A stretch of 18,525 nucleotides of DNA from positions 1 through 18,525 of the forward strand of contig CAZOBJ010000064.1 of NCBI GenBank assembly GCA_964577825.1, given 5' to 3'. Source of the stretch: CAZOBJ01 sp964577825. Lineage in GTDB: Bacteria > Planctomycetota > SZUA-567 > JAFGNG01. This document shows, piece by piece, positions 6,929-14,610 of this stretch (position 1 is the first letter of the stretch; every line of letters starts with the position of its first letter). The translations under genes were made by a program, and so were the position numbers. The notes beneath the pieces were generated by a model. It was not told the origin of the DNA. It worked only from the letters and a program-made list of their open reading frames with translations, and did no database searches.

Positions 6929-7768
6929 ATGCCCCAGCACACGCTCCGGTTCGCGACCCTGGCCAGCGGCAGCAGCGGCAACGCCCTGTACTGCGAGACC
7001 GCACAGGGCGCGGTGCTGATCGACGCGGGCGTAAGCGGCGCGGCCGTGGCCCGGGGGCTCGCGGCCATCCGCGCCGACGTCGGGCGCATCCAGGGCCTCA
7101 TCCTCACGCACGGGCACTCCGACCACATGCGCGGCGCGGGGCTCCTCAGCCGCAGGCATGGGTTCCCCTTGTTCATGACCGCGGCCACCCGACGAGCGAT
7201 CGGACGCGGACTCGGGCGCACACACGGGGTGCGCCTGTTCGCGCCCGGCGATGCGCTGCGTCTGGCGGGCCTGCACATTCAGACCGTGCCCACCCCGCAT
7301 GACAGCGACGATTCGGTGGCCCTGGTGCTCCAGCGCGGGCGCACCCGGCTGGGCGTTCTCACCGATCTCGGCCATGCGTTCGACGGTCTGGGCGCGCTTG
7401 TGGCCGGCCTGGATGCGGTCGTGCTGGAGAGCAACTACGACCCGCATATGCTCCGCCACGGCCCCTATCCCGCGCACGTGAAGGCGCGCATCCGCGGTCC
7501 CGTGGGTCACCTGTCCAACGACGACGCGGCCGCCCTTATCCGCGACCACGCCACCGACCGGCTCCGCGCTATCCTGCTCGGGCACCTCTCGCAGAACAAC
7601 AACCACCCGCACGTGGCCCTGGACTGCCACCGCCGCACCGCGTCGAAGTTCCTCGAAACACACGAGCCCATCTTGGACGTGGCCCCACGACACACCGCCT
7701 CGCGCCTGTTCGTGGTGCGGGCTTCCGACGGCGCGCCCCGCGCCGCGCCCACCGCAGCGGCGGATTGA
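6929..7768 (+). CDS. MBL-fold metallo-hydrolase, YycJ/WalJ family
   Basis: This is a 279-residue cytosolic metallo-beta-lactamase-fold protein. The opening FATLASGSSGNALYCE is characteristic of the YycJ/WalJ group. The metal-binding motif is THGHSDH (residues 60-66). Further likely ligands are H124 (PTPHDSDDSV), D146 (LTDLGH) and the later histidine in GHLSQNNN (219-225). GPVGHLSNDDAA at about 191-202 is another group hallmark. Known members are thought to act on nucleic acids (5' to 3' DNA exonuclease activity has been described), not on beta-lactams. The start at 6929 has GAGGGGAGG just upstream and precedes the conserved N-terminus by seven residues. The Ala/Pro-rich C-terminal tail looks like GC-driven extension. 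The gene probably shares a transcript with the two genes before it. Confidence 0.9.
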   Translation: MPQHTLRFATLASGSSGNALYCETAQGAVLIDAGVSGAAVARGLAAIRADVGRIQGLILTHGHSDHMRGAGLLSRRHGFPLFMTAATRRAIGRGLGRTHGVRLFAPGDALRLAGLHIQTVPTPHDSDDSVALVLQRGRTRLGVLTDLGHAFDGLGALVAGLDAVVLESNYDPHMLRHGPYPAHVKARIRGPVGHLSNDDAAALIRDHATDRLRAILLGHLSQNNNHPHVALDCHRRTASKFLETHEPILDVAPRHTASRLFVVRASDGAPRAAPTAAAD

Positions 7769-7954
7769 TTGGCCGTTCTCTTGGCCTTCTCTCCCGGTCG
7801 AAGTCGATCCGGCGCGAAAAGTCAAAGTCACCGATCAGCGCCGGTGCCTCGCATCCGGCACGCAGGTTGCATGCAGAGGGGCAAGCGGCCGCCTGGGACC
7901 CGAGCGCCACGCAGGCCGTCGGCCGCGCACCGCTTCGCATAGGGAGACCCGTTC
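7769..7954 (+). other. Intergenic region before the SGNH hydrolase
   Basis: The 186 bases contain a weak possible stem (7809-7815 with 7838-7844, loop about 22 bases) and a ribosome site (AGGGAG, 7941-7946). I found no convincing promoter pair, terminator or small gene. Confidence 0.4.
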
Positions 7955-8638
7955 ATGCCCGCATCAGACGCTGTGCCCCCTCAGGACCACCCGCCCGCGC
8001 GCGTCCTGTTCATAGGCAACAGCCACACCTACTACCACGACATGCCGGACACGGTGAAGCTCTTGGCCCGCGCGGCCCAGCCGCCCGCGGACATGGTCTG
8101 GGAGGGCGTGTTCGCGGGCGGGTCGACCCTGGAGCGCCACTGGCACGCGGGCGAGGCCAAGGAGGCCATCGACCGGGGCGGGTGGAAGGCCGTGGTGCTT
8201 CAGGAACAGAGCACTCGCCCGGTGGAGGATCCCCAGGCCATGGCCGAGTACGTGCGCAGGTTCCACGAGGCCGCAGTCGCCGCGGGTGCGCAGACCGTCT
8301 TGTACGCGACCTGGCCTCGGCGTGGCCGCCCGTACGACCTGGACGCGATCGCGGGCGGGTACGAGTCGCTCGCGTGCGAGCTGTCCGCGCGCCTGGCCCC
8401 GGCCGGGCGCGCCTGGGCGCTCGCGCAGCAGGAGCGCCCGCACATCGAGCTCTACGACACCGACGGCCGCCACGCGAGCCCGCTGGGCAGCTACCTGGCC
8501 GCGTGCACCCTGGTGTGGGCCTTGTTCGGCCGCGACCCGCGGGCCTGCGGCGAGGCCCAGGTTCCGGGCGTGCGGTTCGACGAGGCCACGTTCCTGCTCG
8601 AGGTGGCGTTCCGAGCCACCGCGCAGGCGAGCGGCTGA
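7955..8638 (+). CDS. SGNH/GDSL-like hydrolase
   Basis: This is a 227-residue protein with the ordered blocks of SGNH hydrolases. Block I is VLFIGNSHTYYHDMP, with the nucleophile serine at about 23. The block II glycine is in GVFAGGSTLERHW (about 51-63). Block III is represented by VVLQEQS (80-86), with Gln in place of the usual Asn. Block V is DGRHASPLGSYLAA (170-183), giving the Asp and His of the triad. Such enzymes are esterases or deacylases on carbohydrates, lipids or peptidoglycan. No signal peptide is visible, so it is probably cytosolic. ATG 7955 has AGGGAG eight bases upstream. It stands 186 bases after the metallo-hydrolase and may be transcribed on its own. The substrate cannot be told. 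It overlaps no neighbour, and a hairpin follows at 8673. Confidence 0.85.
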   Translation: MPASDAVPPQDHPPARVLFIGNSHTYYHDMPDTVKLLARAAQPPADMVWEGVFAGGSTLERHWHAGEAKEAIDRGGWKAVVLQEQSTRPVEDPQAMAEYVRRFHEAAVAAGAQTVLYATWPRRGRPYDLDAIAGGYESLACELSARLAPAGRAWALAQQERPHIELYDTDGRHASPLGSYLAACTLVWALFGRDPRACGEAQVPGVRFDEATFLLEVAFRATAQASG

Positions 8639-8666
8639 CCGGCGCCGGCCCCGCAATCCGTGCACG

Positions 8667-8697
8667 AAAAAAGCGAGAGGGCGCGCCGCCCCCTCGC
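8667..8697 (-). terminator. Rho-independent terminator of the isomerase-like gene
   Basis: An 11-base stem (8673-8683 with 8687-8697, one A-C mismatch, loop of three) is followed on the minus strand by six T residues (complement of AAAAAA, 8667-8672). It lies about 28 bases beyond the minus-strand stop at 8726. It may also slow plus-strand transcription from the SGNH gene, without a T-tract there. Confidence 0.8.
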
Positions 8698-8725
8698 CTG
8701 TTCCGTACTGTAGGCGCCGATCGCG

Positions 8726-9607
8726 TCAGCCGGTCACCTTCCGAAGCTGCTTCGCGGTCTTGCGCGCGAGCGCAGGGTCGGGCAGGTTCAGGTCCGGCAG
8801 CCGGCAGAAAGGGATCATCTCCGCGGTGATGGGCCCCTTGTATCCGATCTTGTCCAGGGCCCGCAGGCACGCGGGGATGTCCACGTCGCCCTTGAGCAGG
8901 TCCTCGCCGAACCCCTTCAAGGTGCCGCCGCAGTCCTGGCCCGTCCAGTTCTTCACGTGTACGCCCTTGATACGCCGGCCCAGGACCTGAATCCAGTGCG
9001 TGGGGTAGCCGTTGATCTGGTTGTTGGCCACGTCGAAGTACGAGCCCACCATCCCGGTCTTGAACTGGTCGATGAACATCTTCATCTCGAACGGCCCGGT
9101 GAGGAACTTGTTCCACACGTTCTCCAGCGCGATGGCGACCCGCGCCTTCTTGGCCACCGGCACCAGGCTGCGGATGCTCTTCGTGGCGTTCTTCCACACT
9201 TCCTGCGCGGGCACCACGGGGCGCGAGGGGTCCCAGGCCACGTCCACGGCGCCCGGGATGACCAACGCCGCCTTGGCGCCCACCCAGTTGGCCGCCTGCA
9301 GGTACTTCTTGGTGAACTCCACGGCCCGCTTGCGCTCCGAGGTCTTGGGGCTGCCCAGGGACAGGTTCCAGAACGTGCCGCTCGCCACCGTGTCCAGGCG
9401 CACGCCCAGTTTGCGGGCGGTCTCGCGGTAGCCGCGCGCCCGCTTCTCCGTGGTCTTCGGGCCGAACACCCCGGCCCCGTAGCAGAGCTCCACGCCCTCG
9501 AAGCCCATGTCCTTGGCCTGTTCGAGCACCTCCTCCACGGGCCGCTCGCCCTCCATGCCGCCGAGGGTCCAGTAGTTGATCGCCCGTACGCGCTTGATCT
9601 TGCTCAC
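8726..9607 (-). CDS. Sugar phosphate isomerase/epimerase, TIM barrel
   Basis: This is a 293-residue AP-endonuclease-2/xylose-isomerase-like TIM barrel. The expected metal-binding set is visible, each at the end of a strand: E162 (AIALENVWNKF), D192 (SYFDVANN), H217 (GVHVKNW) and E263 (ITAEMIPF). The early strand MGFEGVEL is also typical. Such enzymes interconvert sugars, sugar phosphates or inositol derivatives in the cytosol; the actual substrate is not predictable. The start is GTG at 9607 (VSKIKRVRAINYW), chosen because GGAGGAGGAG lies just upstream. The longer open frame to 9886 carries no similarity and crosses the promoter. It is a single-gene unit with its own promoter (9662-9690) and terminator (8667-8697), divergent from the transporter. 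No signal peptide is seen, unlike many planctomycete relatives. Confidence 0.85.
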   Translation of the reverse strand: MSKIKRVRAINYWTLGGMEGERPVEEVLEQAKDMGFEGVELCYGAGVFGPKTTEKRARGYRETARKLGVRLDTVASGTFWNLSLGSPKTSERKRAVEFTKKYLQAANWVGAKAALVIPGAVDVAWDPSRPVVPAQEVWKNATKSIRSLVPVAKKARVAIALENVWNKFLTGPFEMKMFIDQFKTGMVGSYFDVANNQINGYPTHWIQVLGRRIKGVHVKNWTGQDCGGTLKGFGEDLLKGDVDIPACLRALDKIGYKGPITAEMIPFCRLPDLNLPDPALARKTAKQLRKVTG

Positions 9608-9613
9608 CTTGTT

Positions 9614-9623
9614 CTCCTCCTCC
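9614..9623 (-). promoter_or_regulatory. Ribosome binding site deciding the GTG start of the isomerase-like gene
   Basis: A purine run GGAGGAGGAG on the complement ends six bases before the GTG at 9607. It is the strongest Shine-Dalgarno match in the window. Confidence 0.75.
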
Positions 9624-9661
9624 TGTGGCTCGATTCGCCCTTCCGGCCCCTCCGCAGCGCG

Positions 9662-9690
9662 ACTGTATCGCCGCGGCTTCGGTTCGTCAA
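9662..9690 (-). promoter_or_regulatory. Promoter for the isomerase-like gene
   Basis: On the complement, TTGACG (9685-9690) and TACAGT (9662-9667) are separated by 17 bases. The match is five of six for -35 and four of six for -10. The predicted start, near 9655, gives a leader of about 47 bases. Confidence 0.55.
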
Positions 9691-9712
9691 GGCGGAAAGG
9701 CGCACCCCGCGC

Positions 9713-9741
9713 TTGCCCCGGCCTCACCGGCCTGCTAGCAT
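9713..9741 (+). promoter_or_regulatory. Promoter for the AEC transporter gene
   Basis: TTGCCC (9713-9718) and TAGCAT (9736-9741) are 17 bases apart. TG at 9733-9734 forms an extended -10. The predicted start, near 9748, gives a 30-base leader. The promoter lies back to back with that of the isomerase-like gene. Confidence 0.55.
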
Positions 9742-9777
9742 ACGCGCTTTCTCGAGCGGCGTCCCGAGGGTTGCGGC

Positions 9778-10767
9778 ATGGAATTCCTGCACGTGCTCGC
9801 CGCGGTGGTTCTGCCCCTGTTGCGCCTGATGGCGCTTGCAGGCGCGAGCTATGCGCTCTTCCGGTTTCGCATCCTGCCCTTTGCATTCCACCGGATGCTC
9901 AGCAAGTTCGTGCTCTACGCGGCCTTGCCGGCGCTCCTGTTCGCCAAGCTCGCCCAGACGAGCGACCGCAGCGACCTCGGGGCCTGGGCGTGGCTTCCCC
10001 TGTGCGCGGTCGCGATCGTGGCGATCGGCGGCGCGCTCGGGTTCCTGGCCGGCCGCACCCTGCCCGACCAGGGCCGCGACCGGGCCCTGTGCACGGTGCT
10101 GTGCGCGTTTCAGAACGCGAGCTATCTGCCCCTTCCCATCGTGTGGGGGGTGTTCCCGGACCACCCGGACCTGGACGTGCTGGTGATGATCTTCCTGATC
10201 GGGCTTTCGCCGCTTCTGTGGTCGATCGGTCCGGCCGTGTTCGCGGGCAAGCGCGGCCAGGGCCTGCGCCTGGACAAGATGCTCAACCCGCCGATCCTGG
10301 CCATCCTCGCGGGCGCGGCGGCCATGTTCCTGGGGTTGGGCGAGTTCCTGCGCAGCATCCCCGTGGGCGACTACACGCTCAACGACCTGACCCTGCGGCC
10401 CCTGGAGCTGCTGGGACGCACGAGCGTGTACCTGGTGCTCATCGTGCTCGGGGGGCAGCTTGCGCGCATCGACCCCGGCCGCGCGGGCCACCGACGCCTG
10501 GCGGCCACGGTGGTGCTCACCAAGCTCGTGGCCCTGCCCGTGCTCGGGCTCCTGGTGGTGCCCCACCTCGGGTTCGGCACGGCCATCACCATCGTGCTCG
10601 CCGTGGAGACCATGCAGCCGACCGCGCTCAACGTCACGATCCAGGCCAAGGAGTTCGCGCCCCCCGAGGTGGAGCCGGTGGTGAGCAAGGTCCTGTTCTG
10701 GGAATACCTTGTCTCCGCGGGCACGATCACCGTGTTCCTCACGATCCTCAAGCTGCTCATCGCCTGA
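9778..10767 (+). CDS. AEC (auxin efflux carrier) family transporter
   Basis: This is a 329-residue integral inner-membrane protein. About ten hydrophobic segments are visible (roughly 4-27, 44-58, 70-92, 105-125, 133-156, 171-188, 213-229, 242-262, 266-283, 301-327), grouped in two halves around a central loop at 157-170. CAFQNASYLPLPIVWG (109-124) matches the broken-helix motif of AEC proteins (consensus near FGNxGYLGxP). METMQPTALN (276-285) is the equivalent motif in the second half. NPPILAILAGA (170-180) is also typical. Family members carry organic acids, malonate or auxin-like weak acids, probably by secondary transport; the substrate here is unknown. ATG 9778 has GAGGG seven bases upstream. 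The gene diverges from the isomerase-like gene and ends 43 bases from the convergent HDOD gene. Confidence 0.88.
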   Translation: MEFLHVLAAVVLPLLRLMALAGASYALFRFRILPFAFHRMLSKFVLYAALPALLFAKLAQTSDRSDLGAWAWLPLCAVAIVAIGGALGFLAGRTLPDQGRDRALCTVLCAFQNASYLPLPIVWGVFPDHPDLDVLVMIFLIGLSPLLWSIGPAVFAGKRGQGLRLDKMLNPPILAILAGAAAMFLGLGEFLRSIPVGDYTLNDLTLRPLELLGRTSVYLVLIVLGGQLARIDPGRAGHRRLAATVVLTKLVALPVLGLLVVPHLGFGTAITIVLAVETMQPTALNVTIQAKEFAPPEVEPVVSKVLFWEYLVSAGTITVFLTILKLLIA

Positions 10768-10810
10768 GGCGCAGGCAAGGCGCGAGATTCTCGGTGGCCG
10801 AAAGGGCGGT

Positions 10811-11668
10811 TCAGGATCGCAGGATCTTGAGAAACTCGTCGGCGTGGTGCAGCTCTTCGTTCACCGTCTTGATGAACCGCGGAAGCTCCTCCCGGTGCAG
10901 GCCCACCCGCTCCCAGGCCTGACGGGGAAATTCCGGCCGGCCGAAGCTTCCGCACCGGCCGAACTCCTTGACCTGGCACACGTACACGGCGAACGCGCAG
11001 ATCGCGGCCAGGTCGCGCACCTCGTCGCTGGGGGCCTCGTCGACGCGGTGCTGGAACCGGATCGCCTCGCCCAGGTCGTCGGCCAGCGCCCACTTCTGCG
11101 CGAGCCAGTAGCCGACCTCGTCAGCGCTCGTGTCCAGGACCTCGCCCTCGGCCTGCTCGAAGGGGATTTCCTTGTCCCGGGCGATCGTCAGAATCCGGTG
11201 GAACTCGTCCGGCGCATACTGGTCGAGCACGATCTTGCCCATGTCGTGCATCAGCCCGGTCACGAACGCGGTGTCCGGGTCCACCTGGCGGGTGCGCTTG
11301 GCCAGGGCGTACGAGACCGCGGCGCTGCCCACGCTGTGGGCCCAGAAGTCCTCGTAGTTGAAGTCCTTGCCCCCCTCGCCGAACAGGTCCACCACCGACG
11401 CGCTGATGGCCAGGCTCTTGACCGTGTTGTAGCCCAGGATTACCACGGCCTGGCCGATGGAGCTGATCCGGTTCGGGAGCGCGTAGAAGGCGGAGTTGAC
11501 GAGCTTCAAGATCCGCGCCGCGAGCGCCGGGTCGCGCTCCATCACAATCTGCACGTCCCGGGCCGTGCTCTGTGGCCGGTCGATGATCTCGATGAGCGTG
11601 GTGACCACCTGGGGCAAGGTCGGCAGGTCGATGACGTCGTCGACAATGCTCGTCAAATCGCGGCCCAT
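10811..11668 (-). CDS. HDOD-domain protein
   Basis: This is a 285-residue protein that is almost entirely one HDOD (HD-related output) domain. The family hallmarks are LPTLPQVVTTLIEII near the N-terminus, the run IVMERDPALAARILKLVNSA (41-60), SSIGQAVVILGYNTVKSLAI (69-88) and GLMHDMGKIVL (138-148) with the HD pair intact. HDOD proteins are signalling outputs, often linked to two-component systems and cyclic-di-GMP or motility control; most lack full phosphodiesterase residues. No receiver or other partner domain is fused here. ATG 11668 has GGGGGAG upstream. It starts 20 bases after the histidine kinase stop and is the last gene of the rhaA-LOG-kinase-HDOD run. Inference: it may respond to the kinase, perhaps with a receiver encoded elsewhere. 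Confidence 0.9.
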   Translation of the reverse strand: MGRDLTSIVDDVIDLPTLPQVVTTLIEIIDRPQSTARDVQIVMERDPALAARILKLVNSAFYALPNRISSIGQAVVILGYNTVKSLAISASVVDLFGEGGKDFNYEDFWAHSVGSAAVSYALAKRTRQVDPDTAFVTGLMHDMGKIVLDQYAPDEFHRILTIARDKEIPFEQAEGEVLDTSADEVGYWLAQKWALADDLGEAIRFQHRVDEAPSDEVRDLAAICAFAVYVCQVKEFGRCGSFGRPEFPRQAWERVGLHREELPRFIKTVNEELHHADEFLKILRS

Positions 11669-11688
11669 GGCTTCTCCCCCTGCGCGGC

Positions 11689-12471
11689 CTACTCTTCACG
11701 GAACTCCAGGAACCGTCCGCGCGGCAGGGTCACGTGAAACCGCGCCCCCCCCTCGGGGCGGTCCTCCGCCCAGATCCGCCCGCCGTGCTCCTCCACGATC
11801 CGGCGCACGATCCCCAGGCCCAGGCCCGTGCCTTTGGGCTTGGTCGTGTAGAAGAGCTCGAAGATCCGCTCCTCCTGCCCGGGATCGATGCCCTGGCCGT
11901 TGTCTTCGACCACGATCTCCACCGTGTCCTCCCACTCGGCGGTGGTGACCTTCACCCGGCCGCGCTCGCCGTCGCGCGCGGCGCGCGCCGTGGGCCCGGA
12001 GCAGGCCTCGCGCGCGTTGCGGAAGAGGTTGAGCATCACCTGGGTGAACTGCGCCTTGTCGATGACCACCGGGTACATGTCCTCGCTGGTGATTTGGCAG
12101 TCGATGTCCACGTTGCTCGCGCGGAACTCGGGCTCGGCGAACTCGATCACCTCGCGCAGGAACCGATTCAGGTCGATGGGCGTGGGCTCGAGCCGCGGCG
12201 GACGGGCGAAGGCCAGGAACCCGTCCAGGGCCTTCATCACCTCCCGGGTCTGGGCGCTGATGCGGGCCATGCGCCGCTCAAAGGTCTCGCGGTGCTCTGC
12301 GGGGAGGTTGGCGATGTCCTCCTCCAGGAGCTGGGTGGTCGCGTGAATCGCGGTGAGCGGACTGCGCACCTCGTGCACGAGCGCGGCGGCCAGCGTCCCG
12401 ACATAGGCCAGACGCTCGCGCTTGGCTCGTTCGGCGTCCTCGCGCTCGCGCTTGCTCCGGGGCGAGGTCAT
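11689..12471 (-). CDS. Sensor-less soluble histidine kinase
   Basis: This is a 260-residue kinase with no transmembrane segment. The HisKA H-box is ALVHEVRSPLTAIH, with phospho-acceptor H33. The HATPase domain follows, with the N-box NLFRNAREAC (148-157), G1 VEDNGQGID (188-196), F-box FELFYTTKPKG (204-214) and G2 TGLGLGIV (215-222). No PAS, GAF or receiver domain is visible: only a charged N-terminal 20 residues precede the H-box. The layout is like the core of NtrB-type kinases. ATG 12471 overlaps the LOG gene stop by four bases (ATGA), a classic coupling arrangement. No response regulator lies in the window, so its partner is unknown; the adjacent HDOD gene is a plausible output. The input signal must come from another protein or from the basic N-terminal segment. 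Confidence 0.92.
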   Translation of the reverse strand: MTSPRSKREREDAERAKRERLAYVGTLAAALVHEVRSPLTAIHATTQLLEEDIANLPAEHRETFERRMARISAQTREVMKALDGFLAFARPPRLEPTPIDLNRFLREVIEFAEPEFRASNVDIDCQITSEDMYPVVIDKAQFTQVMLNLFRNAREACSGPTARAARDGERGRVKVTTAEWEDTVEIVVEDNGQGIDPGQEERIFELFYTTKPKGTGLGLGIVRRIVEEHGGRIWAEDRPEGGARFHVTLPRGRFLEFREE

Positions 12472-13148
12472 CGCTGTCCCTTGGTTTCGGAAGGCGGAAG
12501 CGTCTTGCGAATGCCCTGGACGACCTCCTCCAGGTCGTCGGTGACCGTAGCGATCTCCAGGTCCTCCGGGTTGATGTTCTCTTCGGTCAGCAGCGCCTCG
12601 CGCAGCCAGTCGAGCAGCCCCTGCCAGAACGGCGTGCCCACGAGGTACAAGGGCCGGGGCGGGATCTTGTGCGTCTGCAACAGCGTCAGGATCTCGAAGA
12701 ACTCGTCCAGGGTCCCCAGCCCTCCGGGCAGGACCACCACCGCGCACGAGTACTTCACGAACATGACCTTGCGCACGAAGAAGTACCGGAAGCTGATCAG
12801 CTTCTCGATGTACTCGTTGGGCTTCTGCTCGTGGGGCAACTCGATGTTGAGCCCCAGGCTCATGCCGCGGCTCGATTCGCGCGCGCCCCGGTTGGCCGCC
12901 TCCATGATCCCGCCGCCGCCGCCGGTGATGATGTTGTACCCGGCGTCGGCCAGGTCGCGTGCCAGGCGCACCGCCATCTCGTAGTAGGGGCGCCCGGGGC
13001 GGGTGCGCGCGGATCCGAACATGCTCACCGACGGCCACATGCGCGCGAGCTCCTCGGTGCCCTCCACGAACTCCGCCATAATGCGGAAGATGCGCCAGGG
13101 CTCTTCCTGTCGGAAATCGGGCTCGAACTCGCCGGTCATCTCGGGCAT
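12468..13148 (-). CDS. LOG-family protein (TIGR00730-like)
   Basis: This is a 226-residue Rossmann-fold protein. SMFGSARTRPG (42-52) opens the nucleotide fold, GGGGGIMEAANRGA (76-89) follows, and PGGLGTLDEFFE (141-152) is the PGGxGTxxE signature of the LOG family. Known members hydrolyse nucleoside 5'-monophosphates to base and ribose 5-phosphate, including cytokinin precursors. In most bacteria the physiological role is nucleotide salvage or unknown. ATG 13148 has GGGGAGAG just upstream. The gene begins 29 bases after the rhaA stop and overlaps the histidine kinase start by four bases. It was formerly often annotated as lysine decarboxylase, which is wrong for this family. Catalytic activity is inferred from the motif only. 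Confidence 0.9.
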   Translation of the reverse strand: MPEMTGEFEPDFRQEEPWRIFRIMAEFVEGTEELARMWPSVSMFGSARTRPGRPYYEMAVRLARDLADAGYNIITGGGGGIMEAANRGARESSRGMSLGLNIELPHEQKPNEYIEKLISFRYFFVRKVMFVKYSCAVVVLPGGLGTLDEFFEILTLLQTHKIPPRPLYLVGTPFWQGLLDWLREALLTEENINPEDLEIATVTDDLEEVVQGIRKTLPPSETKGQR

Positions 13149-13177
13149 GGTCTCTCCCCGGGTGTTCTCCCGCGGCC

Positions 13178-14476
13178 TCAGCCGCGGCGCGCCAGGACCT
13201 CGCGCTCGTATCGGTTCACTTCGCCGAGCCACCCCAGGCCCGCGGGCCGCTCTGCGCGCAGGCACAGGTAGTCCCACACCGCGCCGAACGGCGCCTCCAA
13301 TCGGTGCTCGCGCCAGGCCAGGGCCTCGGCCCCGCGGTCGGCGGCCTCGAGCGAGCGCAGAGCGTCGGCGGGCTCCAGGCATGCGCGCAGCAGGCCCCTG
13401 CGCACTGCGCGCGCGCCCACCACGTACGCGGCCACCCGGTTGACGCTCGCATCGAAGCAGTCCAGGGACCAGCCCACGCGCGCCTCTCGCCCGGCGCGGA
13501 CCACGGTGTCGCAGACCTCCTGCACGTCCGCGGTCAACAGCGGCACGTGGTCCGAGTCCCAGCGCACGCCGCGTGACACGTGCACGAGCAGCGCAGGCAC
13601 GAGCGGCGCGACCGCGCTGATCTTGTCCGCCACGCTCTCGGTGGGGTGGAAGTGGCCCAGGTCGAAGCACAACCCCACCCGGCCGTGGCGCACCGCATAC
13701 CCGAGGTAGAACTCGTGCGAGCCCACGGTGAACGCCTCCAGTCCCAGGCCGAAGAGCTTGCTCTCCAGGGTGTCGATCACGCCCGCGACGCGGCGGCGCA
13801 GCAGCGCGTCCAGGCTCTCGCGCAATCGCTCGCGCGGGGCCCACCGGTCCGTGGGCGGCTCCTTGCGCCCGTCCGGAATCCACAGGTTGTAGTAGACCTC
13901 CCCGCCCGTGGCGCGGGCCATGGCCGCGGCGATGCGCCGGCACGCGCGGCAGTGCTCGACCCAGAATTCGCGCACCGCCTTGTCCGGGCTCGACAGGGTG
14001 GCGCCCGCGCGCACCATGGGGTGGGCAAAGCAGGTGGGGTTCATGTCCAGCCCGTACCCGCGCTCGCAGGCCCAGTCGATCCACGCCTGAAAGTGGCGCG
14101 GCTCCAGCGCGTCGCGCTCCACGCGGGCCTGGCCGGTCTCGGCGTACATGGCGTGCAGGTTCACGCGCGCGGGCCCGGGAATCAACCGGATGGCCTGGTC
14201 CAGGTCCGCACGGATCTCGTCCCCGCTGCGCGCAGCCCCGGAATGCGCGCCCGTGGCCAGCAGGCCGCCGCTGCCCCCGCCCGCGTGGCGCTCCAGGCCC
14301 CGGATGTCGTCGGCCTGCCAGCAGTGCAGGGCGATGGGCACGGCCTCGGCGCGGCGCAGGGCCTGCTCGGTGTCCACGCCCAGGGCGGCGTATCGCTCGC
14401 GGGCGGCGCGGTAGGCCGTCTCCACGGCCGCCGGCCGCGGTGCTTCGGGCGCGGACATCTGCGCAGTGGTGGCCAT
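13178..14476 (-). CDS. rhaA: L-rhamnose isomerase
   Basis: This is a 432-residue cytosolic enzyme converting L-rhamnose to L-rhamnulose. Many blocks agree with the E. coli RhaA sequence as I recall it: HCWQADD (51-57), DLDQAIRLIPGPARVNLHAMY (91-111), GLDMNPTCFAHP (142-153), ESKLFGLG (238-245), TVGSHEFYLGY (250-260), DLGHFHPTESVADKIS (272-287) and HVSRGVRWDSDHV (299-311). Glu and Asp in ESKLFG and DLGHFHP, plus the His/Asp in WDSDH and DCFDAS, are the probable metal-binding and catalytic residues. Length is close to the E. coli enzyme (419). ATG 14476 was chosen for GGGGAGAG directly upstream; the open frame extends 34 more residues without similarity. First gene of the minus-strand run, divergent from the DUF2225 operon. 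No rhamnulokinase or rhamnulose-phosphate aldolase is seen nearby. Confidence 0.95.
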   Translation of the reverse strand: MATTAQMSAPEAPRPAAVETAYRAARERYAALGVDTEQALRRAEAVPIALHCWQADDIRGLERHAGGGSGGLLATGAHSGAARSGDEIRADLDQAIRLIPGPARVNLHAMYAETGQARVERDALEPRHFQAWIDWACERGYGLDMNPTCFAHPMVRAGATLSSPDKAVREFWVEHCRACRRIAAAMARATGGEVYYNLWIPDGRKEPPTDRWAPRERLRESLDALLRRRVAGVIDTLESKLFGLGLEAFTVGSHEFYLGYAVRHGRVGLCFDLGHFHPTESVADKISAVAPLVPALLVHVSRGVRWDSDHVPLLTADVQEVCDTVVRAGREARVGWSLDCFDASVNRVAAYVVGARAVRRGLLRACLEPADALRSLEAADRGAEALAWREHRLEAPFGAVWDYLCLRAERPAGLGWLGEVNRYEREVLARRG

Positions 14477-14552
14477 GTTCTCTCCCCGCGGTCCGGAGAC
14501 GACTTCGCCGCGCGGCGGGGTCTTTGCCGCGTATCGGGCGTGCCCCAGGCTC

Positions 14553-14580
14553 ATGATAGGGAATTCGCGCCCCAGCACAA
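14553..14580 (-). promoter_or_regulatory. Promoter for the rhaA operon
   Basis: On the complement, TTGTGC (14575-14580) and TATCAT (14553-14558) are separated by 16 bases. TATCAT matches five of six. The predicted start is near 14546, leaving a leader of about 70 bases before rhaA. It diverges from the promoter at 14611-14640. Confidence 0.5.
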
Positions 14581-14610
14581 GGCCGCACGGCCCGGGAGCG
14601 GGCTTTTCCC

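Noticed and set aside
5013..7004. Long minus-strand open frame opposite the SH3b protein gene
   Set aside because: Low-complexity translation with no motif, crossing the promoter region. The plus strand has a signal peptide, SH3b domains and a ribosome site.
6929..7768. Beta-lactamase or antibiotic resistance gene
   Set aside because: The fold is shared but the opening motif and GHLSN motif are those of the YycJ/WalJ nucleic acid enzyme group.
7809..7844. Terminator-like hairpin after the metallo-hydrolase gene
   Set aside because: Stem of seven bases with a 22-base loop and no T-tract; too weak to support.
13149..14588. Upstream extension of the LOG gene frame opposite and across rhaA
   Set aside because: The LOG-family region begins only at 13148, where a ribosome site lies; the extension is a low-complexity shadow of rhaA.
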